Assembly (NCBI GenBank): GCA_963281155.1
Contig: CAUJLY010000002.1
Coordinates: 7,254,001-7,318,000, forward strand
Direction: 5' to 3'
DNA: 64,000 nt
Origin: Rhabditophanes sp. KR3021
Taxonomy: Eukaryota > Nematoda > Chromadorea > Rhabditida > Alloionematidae
Numbering within the stretch: the stretch's first letter is position 1; every line of letters begins with the position of its first letter. Below are positions 41,651-53,771 of the stretch, piece by piece. The position numbers and the translations under genes are program-made. Below the pieces are notes generated by a model that saw only the letters and a program-made list of their open reading frames with translations, ran no database searches and was not told the origin of the DNA.

Positions 41651-42832
41651 AAATTATTTGAATTTAAAGTAATATGCCTACTTACTATTTGAATACCAAA
41701 TTTATCATCATTTCGGAGACTTATAATATCGCGCCAATTCACTTGTATACTTATTCTGTTTTAATAGTAACATTTTTATTCATTCTATTAATAATACCAA
41801 CAGTCTTTTTTTGTTGATCTTTTAAACAAATGCATTATTTACGGCATCAAGCGTTAACTGTCCCTCCTTGTTGTGACAAGATATCTAAATCCAAAAAAGC
41901 TTCCATAAGAATAAAAAAACAGAAGCACTGATATCAAGGGAAAAGTTTATTCCAATTCCATGCACTTTTATTCAAAATTCACTTTCTTTTTGATAATAAA
42001 AGAATTGTCACGGTAAAGGACCCACAAATTCACGACAAAAGTTGATTTTTGATTGGCAGAAAGATTCAAAATATAGGCGGCAACTTATATTTTCTCTTTT
42101 TGCGTCTTTGTCATTCATACATTTCACTTTCATCGAAGTACATCACTCGTTCTAACCATGTATGTAGTGGTATATATATGTGTAAATGCATATAATATCC
42201 ACCTCGGCAATTCATTCAAGAATTTAAAAGCTGACGGAAAGTAAAGGGAGGTTGTTGCAGCAGGTAACCTTTGACTTTTTCTTATATTGGTGTTAAAAAG
42301 AAGAAAAAAAGAAGGCACGAGTGACAAGATTGGTTGTGATTTGTGCCATATGATTATGAACCAATATTATCAAATAGAAGAGGACTACGTTATACTTTTG
42401 AGCGCAACGCATCCTTTTTGTTACTTAACTACCCCTCCTCGTTTCAAACAAAACATCTTAAGCCAAACAACGCCTATACACACTTACTTTCCTTCTCTAC
42501 CATCATTATCATCTTTTTGTTGCAGTATATCATTTACAGTAAGTTTTGAAAGAACCAACAAACAAAACATCTATGCCTAGCAAACAAGACTCCCCCATAG
42601 GTAGCGAGATGGATCATTATTAATAAAAAACTTCTTTTTTATGATTTACATACAACTTATGTAGAAGTGTAATTATACAAACGTGTACTTAAACTCGTTT
42701 TGCAGTACAACATTTTGGTGTGTGCAGTAATAAAATTTTTGAATCCTCATAAAATGCTGTTCACCACGATAACATTGGAACAATCAAACGTTAGGAGTAA
42801 AAATAATTTAATTAGTCTTTATTGTAATTACA
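41651..42832. other. 1.2 kb without a supported gene
   Basis: AT-rich, with a short TATATATA-type tract near 42170. Overlapping open frames at 42287-42580 have disagreeing frames and no family features, so I leave them out. Presumed promoter of the PHYHIP-like gene near its right end. Confidence 0.4.
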
Positions 42833-43894
42833 ATGACAATTTTAATGAATTCTAGTTCTTCGGATATTATCAAGCTACAAGGCATCGTTCACAACATCAG
42901 TGCTATGCCGAATTTCGATCAAGTTGGAATTTTGTTGGAAAATCCTCTCATTTTGAACAAAAGTTCAAAACATATTTGTTTGAGTTGGATGCCATTGTTT
43001 GAGGACAAACATGGTAACATTGCACACATCAAATATCAATTATTTAGAAACAATCAAATCGACATGGCTTCTATCCAAACAAGATCAAACAATCAATATG
43101 GAGACTTTTTACTGGACCCTGTGACTTATGATCAATTTATCGTGGGGGCAAATTACAAGATCGTCGTTCATTTCTATGGACCTGATGGAAAACTGTTGAT
43201 GATTGGGCAACTCAAATTTAAAGCTAAGTATAGTTTTCACGAAATATCTCGACTTTACCAAAAAGCTTCACTATCGTGGGGACAACTTGACTTCAATAGA
43301 GATATAATTAGAATGCTTTACACATTTACTAATGTTACTTTTGAACCACTCGATGGTGAAGAAGAGGCTCATTATCGGGTTATGATTCCGCAGAAAAATT
43401 GCCTCAATGGAATGTTTAAAAACCCAATTCTTGAGGAAATCTCAGGAATAGTCGTCCAAACAAGAAGGCAACCCAGAGGGGAAGAAACAATTCGGTTTGA
43501 CATTCATCCGGAACACATCTTGAATTTTAGACTCTACAACTATTACTTCTGCGATTGGTTATGCAATGGGATTGGTGAAGAGCATTGTGCTGTAATTATC
43601 GCTTCTGCCAAAGGAACCGCAACTGATATCAAGTGCAAAAATACCCTACAGCAATTAGGTGCAATCAATTATTTTTTTGGAATCGTTTGGGATGAATTTA
43701 ATGATGATTTCTTGCATTACCTTTGCAATCAGTCTAATAAATTCATAATCGTTCATACAAATAAGTTACCAACCACTCTTGAAAACATTCCACCCGGTGC
43801 ACTTCCTAACTTACCAATTGAACAGACCAAAGTTGGGACTCATTTTATTGAGAATGAATGTGATCTATGCCAAATCCATACCCAAGCCTTCTAA
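42833..43894 (+). CDS. PHYHIP-like protein (phytanoyl-CoA hydroxylase-interacting family)
   Basis: Single exon, 353 aa. An N-terminal fibronectin-III-like beta region (KHICLSWMPLFEDKHGNIAH ... YKIVVHFYGPDG) is followed by a helix QKASLSWGQLDF. The diagnostic C-terminal half has EEISGIVVQTRRQPRGEETI, the phrase RFDIHPEHILNF (cf. RYRFEIxAExLFNPN), the aromatic CDWLCNGIGEEHCAVIIASA (cf. FYCMYTAYHYVILVIAPVGS) and a final CDLCQIH (cf. CKTCNIS). The overall order matches vertebrate PHYHIP/PHYHIPL. Those proteins are linked to neuronal functions, but the molecular role is not settled. Identification is by pattern and is fairly confident. Confidence 0.72.
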   Translation: MTILMNSSSSDIIKLQGIVHNISAMPNFDQVGILLENPLILNKSSKHICLSWMPLFEDKHGNIAHIKYQLFRNNQIDMASIQTRSNNQYGDFLLDPVTYDQFIVGANYKIVVHFYGPDGKLLMIGQLKFKAKYSFHEISRLYQKASLSWGQLDFNRDIIRMLYTFTNVTFEPLDGEEEAHYRVMIPQKNCLNGMFKNPILEEISGIVVQTRRQPRGEETIRFDIHPEHILNFRLYNYYFCDWLCNGIGEEHCAVIIASAKGTATDIKCKNTLQQLGAINYFFGIVWDEFNDDFLHYLCNQSNKFIIVHTNKLPTTLENIPPGALPNLPIEQTKVGTHFIENECDLCQIHTQAF

Positions 43895-44034
43895 ACGAAT
43901 GCTCTTTTTTTTAATATTAAAACTTTTATATAAATTATGATTATAATTGTATTCTTTATTTTTGTCTGATAAATGACTATTACAACTGTTTACAAATAAA
44001 CTACAGACAATTGTTTATGTACAAGTAAATTTGA

Positions 44035-44402
44035 TTATCTTTTGTACAAACAATACATTACAAAACAACAAAACAGTGAAAATAATACAAGGTACAAAAT
44101 GAGCTTCGATCCACCAGCCTTGATAACCCCCCCAATTCTTTTCATATTTTGACCAAGAGACTCATTTGCATTCCAAAAGTCAGTTTGCTGCAACAATTAA
44201 TTTAATATAAATAGCATTCAATAGAACTTACCATTGTCCCAAGCAATCTGTTTTGATCTTTTGCTTCGGCTCCAATGTCAACAGCAATCTGCTTTAACTT
44301 AGATATTTTGGAGGAAAGTTGCTCGGTTAAAGTATCATTTTGTTCTTGCAGAAAATGGTCTGACCGATCACCATTTGAACGTGGTCTGTTGTAGGCAACC
44401 AT
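44035..44402 (-). CDS. BET1: Golgi SNARE BET1
   Basis: Two exons: 44402-44232 and 44187-44035; 44-nt intron, phase 0; 107 aa. The polar N terminus MVAYNRPRSNGDRSDHFLQ leads into the Qc-type SNARE helix EQNDTLTEQLSSKISKLKQI with AVDIGAEAKDQNRLLGTM, matching BET1 (EENExLTExLRSKVxxIKxLxxxIGxEVKxQNKLLxxM). The second exon gives FWNANESLGQNMKRIGGVI and the tail anchor SKLILYLVLFSLFCCFVMYC. It acts in ER-to-Golgi membrane fusion. An acceptor ATTTTAG lies 13 nt before the ATG. Confidence 0.92.
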
Positions 44403-44415
44403 TAATGTTATTAGT

Positions 44416-44421
44416 CTAAAA
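44416..44421 (-). promoter_or_regulatory. Splice acceptor before BET1 start codon
   Basis: Minus-strand ATTTTAG, 13 nt before ATG; likely trans-splice or 5'-UTR acceptor. Confidence 0.45.
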
Positions 44422-45010
44422 TGGAACAATACTTAATATACAAGGCAATAACACGTCACCAATTCATTCTAAATAAATTGGTTCAAAATCCAATCCAAGG
44501 CATACAACCAAATTTATTATGAAAGGATATCATCAAAATGTGTTTAGTTTGGCTTTCTTAAAAAACAAAGTACGGCTTACTCAGCATAAGTTCCCAAACT
44601 AATGTTTGTCTAAACAACAAGAAATTGTAATGTCGTCTATTCATAAGTCGCTGTGAGATTATTTAGATTTGAAAATGGTTTTTTAATTTTATCACCACAA
44701 TAATACACCGAATTCGGCGTAAGTAAATAAAAGAGATGTGATTTTTAAATAAAGAGACATTTGATAACTCATAATAAATGAGTAAAGCACAATCAAGGGT
44801 CGTTTTACGCTAAATTGTGTACTTTGTTGTTGCATGAACGTACTTTATCTCAAATTGACCATGAATCACTGATTTATTGTAAGCTTATGTAATATAAATG
44901 TCCCTTCTCCAAAACAGTCTCTTTAGGAGCGGATGTTTTAGCTTTTGTGTCATCAAAGTTTATTTATCATCCCATCAAATTATATTTGTGAGAGCTGAAT
45001 CTTCAATTTA
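44422..45010. other. Divergent intergenic BET1 / dehydrogenase
   Basis: About 590 nt between outward-facing genes; no coding signal. Confidence 0.5.
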
Positions 45011-46236
45011 ATGGAGCTAAAGAATAGACGCTACTCCCTTGGTTCACCAACTGACTGCCGAGAAGTCAAATTCTTTGAAAATGAAGAGATGCCGGATGTT
45101 CCTGCAAATGGGGCCCGAATCAAGGTGTGCTATGCTGGTGTCTGCATAACTGAGAGAGATTTTATGAATGCCAAGCAAGCAAGAGTTACTGCCGGTGCCA
45201 AGGACACATCTCTCTTTCCTGGTTATGAAATATCTGGAGTCATAGAATCTTTGGGTGTTAATATACCCAAATCATCAGAATGGTCACTAGGAGATCGAGT
45301 GATTGTTTGGCCAGATGAAAAGATGGGTCCGCATGGGTATTCGGATTTTATGTGCGTGGAGAATTTGAATTATCTTGTCAAAATTCCCCCATCCCTTGAC
45401 TTAACTATTGCCGCCATTCTGCCTTGCGGAGCTGCATTGGCGTATTCGGCAATTAATAAAGTAACTTTGTACCTTACTTTGTCTCTAATCACTCTTTTTA
45501 GGCAAGGCCAGTCTTTGAAAAGTGTTTAAACAAAATGGGTTACTGCAATATTTTGATTGTTGGAGCAGGTGCTGTTGGCCTTTTCCTCCTTAAATTGGGC
45601 AAATACTTCTACCAAATTCAAAGGGTAGGGGAGAAGATCCGATTCATTGTTGCTGATTCGAGTGAGGAAAGACTTCTTCTGGCCGAAAAGAATGGAGCTG
45701 ATGGTGTTGTGTTGTGGAGTGAAAGTGATTTCGAAGAATGCTTAGTCACAAGAACGGAAGATGTAGCTAGAAATGGCGTTCAAATCGTGTTTGACTTTGT
45801 TACCTCGCAAAGAACCGTCGGGAGGTCACTCAAGTGCTTATCAAATAAAGGGCATCTTTATATTAGCGGAGTCTTTGGAATTGACATTGCTTTGCCAGTC
45901 AAGTTGTTGGCCAAGAAAGAGTTAGCCGTAGAGGGTGTGTGTCGAGGATCAATCGACCAACTAAAGGAGTTGGTCAATTTGTTAGCTGAGGGAAAATTTG
46001 GGGTGCCTGACTACCAAGTATACCCAATTAATGACGCCGCTAATGTCCTCAAAGAACTTTCTCTCTCACATCTCGAAGGACGAGCTATATTGGAAGTTTG
46101 CGATCCGGATAAAGAAACTCGAAGAAGACCAATGCTGCCTAGTATGGATGAAGAAGAGGAAGAGACGGTTGCTATTGTTTTGGAAAAACCACCCAAACCA
46201 GCTAATAGAGATGAGAATGTTTGGCGAGGTAAATAA
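45011..46236 (+). CDS. Zinc-type (MDR) alcohol dehydrogenase-like oxidoreductase
   Basis: Two exons, 45011-45460 and 45502-46236; 41-nt intron, phase 0; 394 aa. The GroES-like domain has [33 protein letters not shown] and [20 protein letters not shown]. The nucleotide-binding fold starts [20 protein letters not shown] (GxGxxG), with a strand-end acidic residue in [20 protein letters not shown] and [20 protein letters not shown]. The family Zn-binding Cys is here in CYAGVC, but the GHE motif is PGYE, so catalytic zinc may be missing. A C-terminal extension ([19 protein letters not shown]) goes beyond the family fold. Substrate unknown. Confidence 0.85.
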
Positions 46237-46907
46237 ATTTATTCCTGGGCAAATTTCGAGATAAAAATGAAATCGGTAACATAATAAATATTATAGTGTG
46301 TTCTAATTAATTAGTAAATAAATTCTTTTTACAAAATTTCGTCTTTCATTTCTTTACATCCATTTAAATTGGAAAGTTATTAAGTATGTGGCTGTATACA
46401 CAGTTTATAATTGGATGTTTACCTTTTATGCCAATTTAAGTTGAAAATACATTACCTCTTTAAACATGTATTTATATCTTTTCTCATAAACAATTCTCAA
46501 CATCTTTAAAAGCCTAGCTATATTTAGAAAGCATATTTTTGTTGGCTGGTATCAATAACACATTTATTTCCGTCACAAAGTAGTAATTAAAGTTGTTTGT
46601 CGATGTGTAATTAAGTTTTAAAAAATGGTCTAAACGCATTATTTTCATCCCCGAACAACAAAAGATGTAAATACCACATTTTAAGATGCAATATTTGTTT
46701 TATTAGTAAGTTCGAAATATAATGAGATCAAACAATGAATGATACATCATTATATAGCCTTGAGTTTTTAATTTTTAAAGAATTTTGTATGTTTGATGAG
46801 TTGTGATATAAGTGGGAGACGTGTATATGTTTGCACACTTAACCTTATCGTCATATTTAATATTGCTTTTTTTGTTGTATCAAAAATAGGCTTTTTCACA
46901 AGCTTGT
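46237..46907. other. Tail-to-tail spacer, dehydrogenase / FAIM
   Basis: AT-rich; contains AATAAA-type signals (for example 46318). No gene. Confidence 0.45.
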
Positions 46908-47580
46908 TTAAGCATCTTGGTCTTGGATGGCAAGAAGTCGTTTCATCATTTCAGTATCTTCCGCAGCCTTCGCGCGGTCTTCTTTCGAATTTTCACTCTC
47001 AATGGATTTACCATTAACGGTCAAAGTGTAAACCAAGCCGATTTGCTTTTTGCCACTGCTTTTGCTTCTTATGATGCAAGTGTTTGATCCATAGGTGAAA
47101 TGAGTATTGGTTCCATCATCGAGAAACTCTCCTGTAGTTTCAATTTTGTTACCATTCACCCAAACATCCATCGTCTCCTTGTCTAGGCAAATTCTGGTTT
47201 CGATTCCACCAATATGGTCGCACCAAATGATGAGGGACTTTTTTTGTTGCTCTTGGAACTTTTCAAAAGCCTTTCCATTGACCTCGAGGCAATATTCATA
47301 GGAAAAGATCCCCATTGCATCAATTGAAATGGTACACGGGAATTTTTCGATGTTGAAGCTTTCCTTGCCAACGAGTTTAAACATATAGTCCCTCTTAAGA
47401 ACAACCTTTAAAAGAGTCAGTATTAATTTATTCATTGTAAAGACATACCTTGTCATCAACATAAATTATCCTCTTACCAGTGGTAGTTCCATGCTCAAAT
47501 TTGACAGTATAAGTTTTTTTTGACAAGGGAACGTTCCATGTAGCTACTAAGTCTGTATCCTCCATCATGACGGCAATCAT
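46908..47580 (-). CDS. FAIM: Fas apoptotic inhibitory molecule 1 homologue
   Basis: Two exons: 47580-47449 and 47405-46908; 43-nt intron, phase 0; 209 aa. The sequence follows FAIM1 throughout: DTDLVATWNVPLS, KFEHGTTTGKRIIYVDDK, the join to DYMFKLVGKESFNIEK, FSYEYCLEVNGKAFEKF, RICLDKETMDVWVNGNKIET and TGEFLDDGTNTHFTYG. FAIM is a soluble beta-sandwich protein reported to counter death-receptor signalling and protein aggregation. The last 30 residues (SENSKEDRAKAAEDTEMMKR) are a charged extension not present in mammals. An acceptor ATTTTAG ends 3 nt before the ATG. Confidence 0.93.
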
Positions 47581-47583
47581 TAA

Positions 47584-47589
47584 CTAAAA
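47584..47589 (-). promoter_or_regulatory. Splice acceptor before FAIM start codon
   Basis: Minus-strand ATTTTAG with 3 nt to the ATG, the shortest leader in the window; fits trans-splicing. Confidence 0.5.
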
Positions 47590-50500
47590 TATATGTTATT
47601 AGTGTGTAAAGATGAATGGGGGCATTTATACATAGGTAGAGGGATGTTTGTGACGTATGCCAAAAAGACAAGGATAATGTATACTTAATTATAAACCGTT
47701 CTGTATCCTCACCAAATCTGTCATCCAAACTTGTTAAGTATTTTATTAATGAAATAAAATACGCGCATGTTATAAATATTGGCTTATTGATAATAATGCG
47801 GACCAGGAATAATTTAGTTGTTGACAGTTTGGAGGTTAACGTTGTCATGGTTTCAAATACACGCACACGGCATCCTTAACAGTAATGTATGACATAGGTA
47901 TTTGACGGCACCGGATTAAATTGAGGCTGCATCATATAGTATTTATACACATACACATATTAATTATGTGAATAAAAAGGAATAGAAAGTGAAGTTGATT
48001 AAAATCACACCTCGAAACAGAGTCTTCTCATTTATATACTCCCTTCATTACCAGTTCACTTTAGAGGCTACTAGTCCTAATTACCTCTACTTTCAAAATA
48101 ACTACCACATATACAAATTTTATTTGCAATTTAAAAAGGTTTTGCAATAAACTTTAAAGTTCTTTTGACTCCACCAAAATACTTACTTAATATTCTTTGC
48201 CTGTACATTCACAATTTTGACTAACCGAATAAAATAAACTTTCTAAAGTTTACATACAACTTTTACAATATTTTCCTATCATACGCTCAAGCAATTGTTT
48301 TGCATTAACTTAAAAGCTTCGTGTAGTTATTTTTTGTTTTTGGATGGTAGCATTTTTTGGGTGTTCATCTAACAATATACAGTTTGAGACCATTTGCCTT
48401 AATGTAACAGGATGTGTGGTTCCCCTTATTCTTTTATTGTTTTAACTATATACTTTTTAATACCATTAAGATCACAATATGGGATTATGTATTTGTTAAC
48501 GAGGATGGTGTTCAAACTAATAATTTATTTTGCAAAAGAGTGAGCAGTTAAATAAACCATAAAAATATATAGATCATCATTTGCTTTTAGGATCCGCTTC
48601 CAGCATCTCTCTAATGCACACTATTTATAATGGATTAAAAAAGAGATGGGAAATATGACATTTGTAACTAATTTTGCCATTCTAAACAACACCATCATTC
48701 TAGCAACGCATCTACACGTTTCATTTAATTTGTTGTCTGTATAAAAAGATATCCTATTTTTAGTATCTGACAGACTTCCCCATGAATATATCCATAATGT
48801 ATTTGCATATAGATAAATATATTTTAGCCTGATATCATGCAGATAATATTACACAAGACGAGATTGGTCACTTTATTTTGTCCTTTTTATTTGAGGTAGA
48901 TAGCATTTACCATTTTTATGTACAGTTATTCAACCACACACAACATATTAATGTCAATGCTGTTTCTGGTTAGTAATTTGAAAGAGCAGTAGTTGATCGA
49001 GACTAGTCCTATATAATTAAATCACTTAAAAAATCCTACTACTTTCCAATTAAAAGAATCGCATAAATAAATACGAACAAGAAAAGAAAGTTCTTATTGT
49101 GATGAAGGTCTGTGTTTTTGATTTGTTATTTATTCAACATTATCCAACCATTATACATGCCTTGTCTAAATACATCACACAATAATCATACAAATCAAAC
49201 AATGGACCCCCCTTTCCTTAGGTGCTGTCCACTACACACTTATACCTTTTCCGCTTCCTTTAAACCAACCTGACCATTCCATTTTCCCTGTACGTTTCTT
49301 TCATCAAACTACCACAACTACCCCTATTTAGTGGAAGTAAACAATTTAACATGTTTGTGCATTCATTTATTTATTTTTATCATCATCATACTTATTTTGA
49401 CATATTTTAAATATTATCATAAAAAATGGCTTTGTCCTTATCACTATGCAAGCAAAATATTATCAAAAATGCAGTACTAATAGTACTATAATGAGTGTCC
49501 ATTTTTCGTTTCCTTCCCTTTGGCTACTATTAGCATATACTTTTGCAACAACAATAAACTATACACATTTTCTAGCAAACACATTATTTCTTTAAATATT
49601 TATACATAATTTGATATGGCTACTTTTTGTCCTGAACAACTACTTAAATATAAAGATTATTATAATTGGTTGGTCGTAATAAATCATATTTGGTTACTTT
49701 TAACACACATTAAAGTACAAGGAAAGTTCAGGTTGATAAGCTTTAAAAAGCATATTCTTTTGAGTTAAAAGTGTTACTACACATTCGTCTTCACAAAATA
49801 TCTTTTGAATTATTTAAAAAGTATCACTCTTGTAATATAAAAGATATTATTTAACATTACACAAAAAAAGACTGCTACTTTTTCCCAACTTCTCTGATTC
49901 ATGACATCATGAAATAAATACATTTACAAAGATCATTTCATAACTTATCTCTTAAAAGGTTCTCAACTTTAATATTTTATAATATTTATATGAAAACAGA
50001 TTATCCTACAAGCCCCAATCATATTTTAGTCTCGTAAACGCTTTCATAGCTTACACCTTCTTTTCGGGATTAATACAAATCATATTACATTTTGAAGGGA
50101 TATATATCATAAATATATACTTGTCTATCTATTACAATATATTTTAAAAGTTACTATGTAATCGAGTTTAAATATAACCTTCTGTTACGTTTCTAATTTC
50201 ATTGTTCGTTTAAATAAACAAAATCACCTTTTTTTGTTCAGCGTATGTTCTTATCTCATAGAAATCATTTTGTTTGTTTAAGGGAATTCACTAAATTAAA
50301 CCTTAGATAGGTGTTTTTTGTAGCAATATGCTAAAGTTTCTCATTATGCTTTTTGGGAAGTTAGTCTAAAACTGGATATGAGTATGTATGGTATGATGAA
50401 TGTGTCTGTGTTTGATTAACAAATAAACACAACGATCCTTTTTTAGCTTAATTAAAATTTATTCTGCTTTATTTTGTTGTGTGCAAGTTTATGGTTTTTG

Positions 50501-50739
50501 TAAATTGATAGTCTTTTTAGTTCTATAAATTTACTAATCGTCTTTATAGTTTTTATCCATTTCGCAATTTTGATAATTATAATAATTTTTTCAATTTCTC
50601 GCTCCAAATATAAACTCACTTTCCATTAATGATATTATTGTTATGGTGGATATGACAAATGCAGTCTTCTTTCACTTTATTATAAAAACTTCATTCTAGC
50701 ATCCCCTACCCAAAAGTGTAGTCCTTAGTTAATCTCAAA
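47590..50739. other. 3.1 kb gene-free stretch upstream of kinase
   Basis: No coding region, RNA gene or large repeat is recognised on either strand. The GC content is low, with many T- and A-rich tracts. Given the compact spacing elsewhere, this may hold the regulatory region of the divergent FAIM/kinase pair, mainly the kinase, or an undetected non-coding RNA. Confidence 0.45.
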
Positions 50740-53700
50740 ATGGCTTCAATATTATGTTACCGACAGAATCAATCCCACGGAATACCTGCTCCCAATAATC
50801 TACCACGCTCCATTCAACATACAACCCGACCATATATACTTCCTCCAATTTATCCCAACTTTATTCATACCACAACTAACAATAATTCACCAGGAAGTAC
50901 AAGTGATGACTCGGACAGTTCCAACTTTAAATACTCCCACCAACCGGTAACGGCAACTTATTTGGTGTCTAGAAGAAATTCATCAACAGCAATCAACCAT
51001 CTTGCGGGCACGGTTGTGTCACCTGTCACTTTAAAAGAGGCGCCAAAGGATCGCAGATACTCTAATACAGATAAAAAGAGAGGTAAGTGTATATATCTCC
51101 CAATACATCATCCTTAAAAGAAAGATTTTTGTTGGTAAATTAAGTAACAAAAATGACACGACATATCATAATCATTATAAGTTACATAGTGCTGTTTATA
51201 AGTTACAGCCTGTTCTTGTTCTACCTGCATATATTTACCAAAGATTAATTATTTTATTTTGGTCTGGCAGTAGTAATAACAAGTTGATAATTATTTTAAG
51301 AAAAGGAAGAAAACGACCACACCATTCATCACCAACTCTTTAAATAATATTTTTGCAAAAAAGTAGGTAATTCCTTAATTGTTGTAAATGATGAGGCGCC
51401 TCTACAGCCAAAAAATCATAATTTTAGATGCAAGTAGGTGGGTTGGTTGAAAGTTTTTGCTAAAAATCCACTTTAGAATAAATTTTAACCCCAGCTGATC
51501 ATATACCCCAAGAAAAGAGATGTAAAATATATAATAAAAATGACTTTGCACACACGCAACCTTTTTTCTCCTATTTATATATTAACGATTCATTATTAAA
51601 CATTTTAATACATATTTATTGAAGTGACGGAGAAGAGAGACTATCCTTTAGTCATAATAGAAAATTGAAGCCTTTTCTAAGTTACCATTTTTTGGGTGAT
51701 TTTATATTTGTTGAAGGTAATTTTTATTGATGCGTCTTTATTCTTCAATAAACGATCATCTATTATATTGAGAAGACTATTAAAATTTAATCTAATTGAA
51801 AAGTGCATTGGGAAGTTATTTTAGTTGGGCATCATCATAGTAGAGAGGGTTTGTTGAAGTTCAATCTCATGATTTAGATCATTCTTCCTGCCACCACCAC
51901 CTTCATTAACCTCAACAACTACCACCCTTAAGTTTATATAAAGGATACATGTATTGGCTTGAGTTGGAGAAGACAGATCTTGACATTTAATCATTCTGCA
52001 TTTATTAACCATCCACCACCTACTTTCTACATTACTTCCTATTTGGAAGGTAATCGTTCAGTTGAAGGAAATCTATTATTTTAAACAAATTTCAAGAATG
52101 GTCATTCAATCCAATGTGCTTACCAACTTTTTCTTCTCTATGTGTAAGTGTCAATACTGCTTTACTATATACTTTATCTCACATATGACTTATTGTCCAA
52201 TCTTTTGTGCCAAATATAATTGTTGGTCAAAAATTATAGAATGGTTTGTATTATTTTTTTGTTGTAATTTGTGATGCAAAGGGAGTGATATGTAGAACAT
52301 ATTTACAACATCAGTGAGATATCTTGATGTGGATTTATTTTTTATGTCAATCATCTAGACAGACATATAAAAAATATATCATTTGTTACTTTGACCAGAG
52401 AGATGAATAATTATTAAATGAGTGTGTTTATCAAATATAGTTATCAAGTGATAATTATGAGTTTGTTGTTAATATAATAAATAGGGCAAGTTACAAAGCA
52501 AAGATATTAAGTTACATTATTTTATCACCTTTTGAAATAAATCTAGCTAATCATTTTGAAAAAATAAGTCTATCCAATGATTTTGAAAAAATAAGTCTAT
52601 CCAAGATGTTAAAAATATCCCATTCATAGTTTTAAAAATATGTGATTGACAATTATTTTTTAGTTGGTCGTTCCCTAGATCGAAACAACAATGCACACCA
52701 GCACGTCTTAGATCGCCAAAACTACTACCAACCGTACAGACACAACTCTTCATTCAACACTCAAAGATCACCATCCTCATCTCCATCTCCTGTTTCTTCA
52801 TCATCTAGCCATCACAAGACCACAAACAACCAATCCAACATCTCAGCCAAAGGTGACATCCACAAAAATGAAGGCATTATCACCAACACTCACTTCATCA
52901 AACCTATTCGTTCCAAGTACGACCTCGAAGACCAATTTACCATCCATCAACAAATTGGAAATGGCAATTTTAGTGAAGTTTATCTCCTAACAGACAAAAC
53001 ATCTCCCTCAAATACTAGATATGCTCTTAAGGAAATAAATAAATCCAAAATGGAGGGGAAATCTTTTTTTGTTGAAAACGAGGTCCATATTCTGAAGTCT
53101 TTCCAGCATCCAAATATCTGTAAATTAGTCGATGCTTATTACACAAAGTCCACTTATTTATTGATATTTGAACTTGCTTCGAAAGGAGACCTTTTTGAAG
53201 CTATAAAGAAGTTAGGACATTTTTCAGAGAATACTTGTGCCTCTATAATTCACCAACTTGCCTTGGCTTTGAAGTATTTGCATTCGAATGGAGGTGAGTT
53301 TTGTTGTCGGGTGATTTAATTTAATTTTTTTTAGTTATACATCGTGATATCAAGCCTGAGAATATATTTTTACAACATGATCTAACAGTAAAATTAGCTG
53401 ATTTCGGTTTAGCTTGCTTTGCTCTTAAGCATGGTGGTTTGAAAAGAGTATGCGGCACACCGACTTATGTAGCTCCCGAAATCTTGTCCCCAAAACCAGA
53501 AGGCTACTCTTTCGAGGTAGATTGCTGGTCGATGGGAATTTTATTGCACATAATGCTGGTTGGCTTTGCACCCTTCCGCAACTCAGACCGCAACAAGCTA
53601 TTCAAACAAATTTGTAAAGGAACCTTCAATATGAATTATGAGGGTTTCATTCACATCAGTCCCAGTGCCAAGAATCTCCTTCTCCGTTTAATTACAGTTA

Positions 53701-53771
53701 ATCCTGTGCGTCGATTAACTTCTGAACAGGTTCTTAAACACGATTGGATCCAAAATCATATGAAAATATAA
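50740..53771 (+). CDS. Ser/Thr kinase, DCLK-like (CaMK group)
   Basis: Three exons: 50740-51082, 52664-53293 and 53335-53771; introns of 1581 and 41 nt; 469 aa. Residues 1-205 are Ser/Asn/Pro-rich and disordered. The kinase domain follows: glycine loop IGNGNFSEVYLL, Lys in YALKEINKSKMEGKSFFVEN, hinge FELASKGDLFEAIKKLG, catalytic loop VIHRDIKPENIFL (completed across intron 2), DFGLA, activation segment VCGTPTYVAPEIL and subdomain XI RRLTSEQVLKHDWI. The KSKxxGK...ENEVHIL and CGTPTYVAPEI phrases are closest to doublecortin-like kinases (ZYG-8/DCLK). All catalytic residues are present, but no doublecortin domain is visible. Other first exons could lie upstream or in intron 1. Confidence 0.85.
51083..52663 (+). 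other. Long intron 1 of the kinase gene
   Basis: 1581 nt, about 35 times the usual intron here. It starts GTAAGTGT and ends ATTATTTTTTAG. No coding exon is recognised in it. A 23-nt direct duplication (AAAAAATAAGTCTATCCAA-type) occurs at about 52558-52602. Confidence 0.65.

Noticed and set aside
42287..42580. 97- and 68-codon frames upstream of the PHYHIP-like gene
   Set aside because: Overlapping frames with no domain, no signal peptide and no splice logic.
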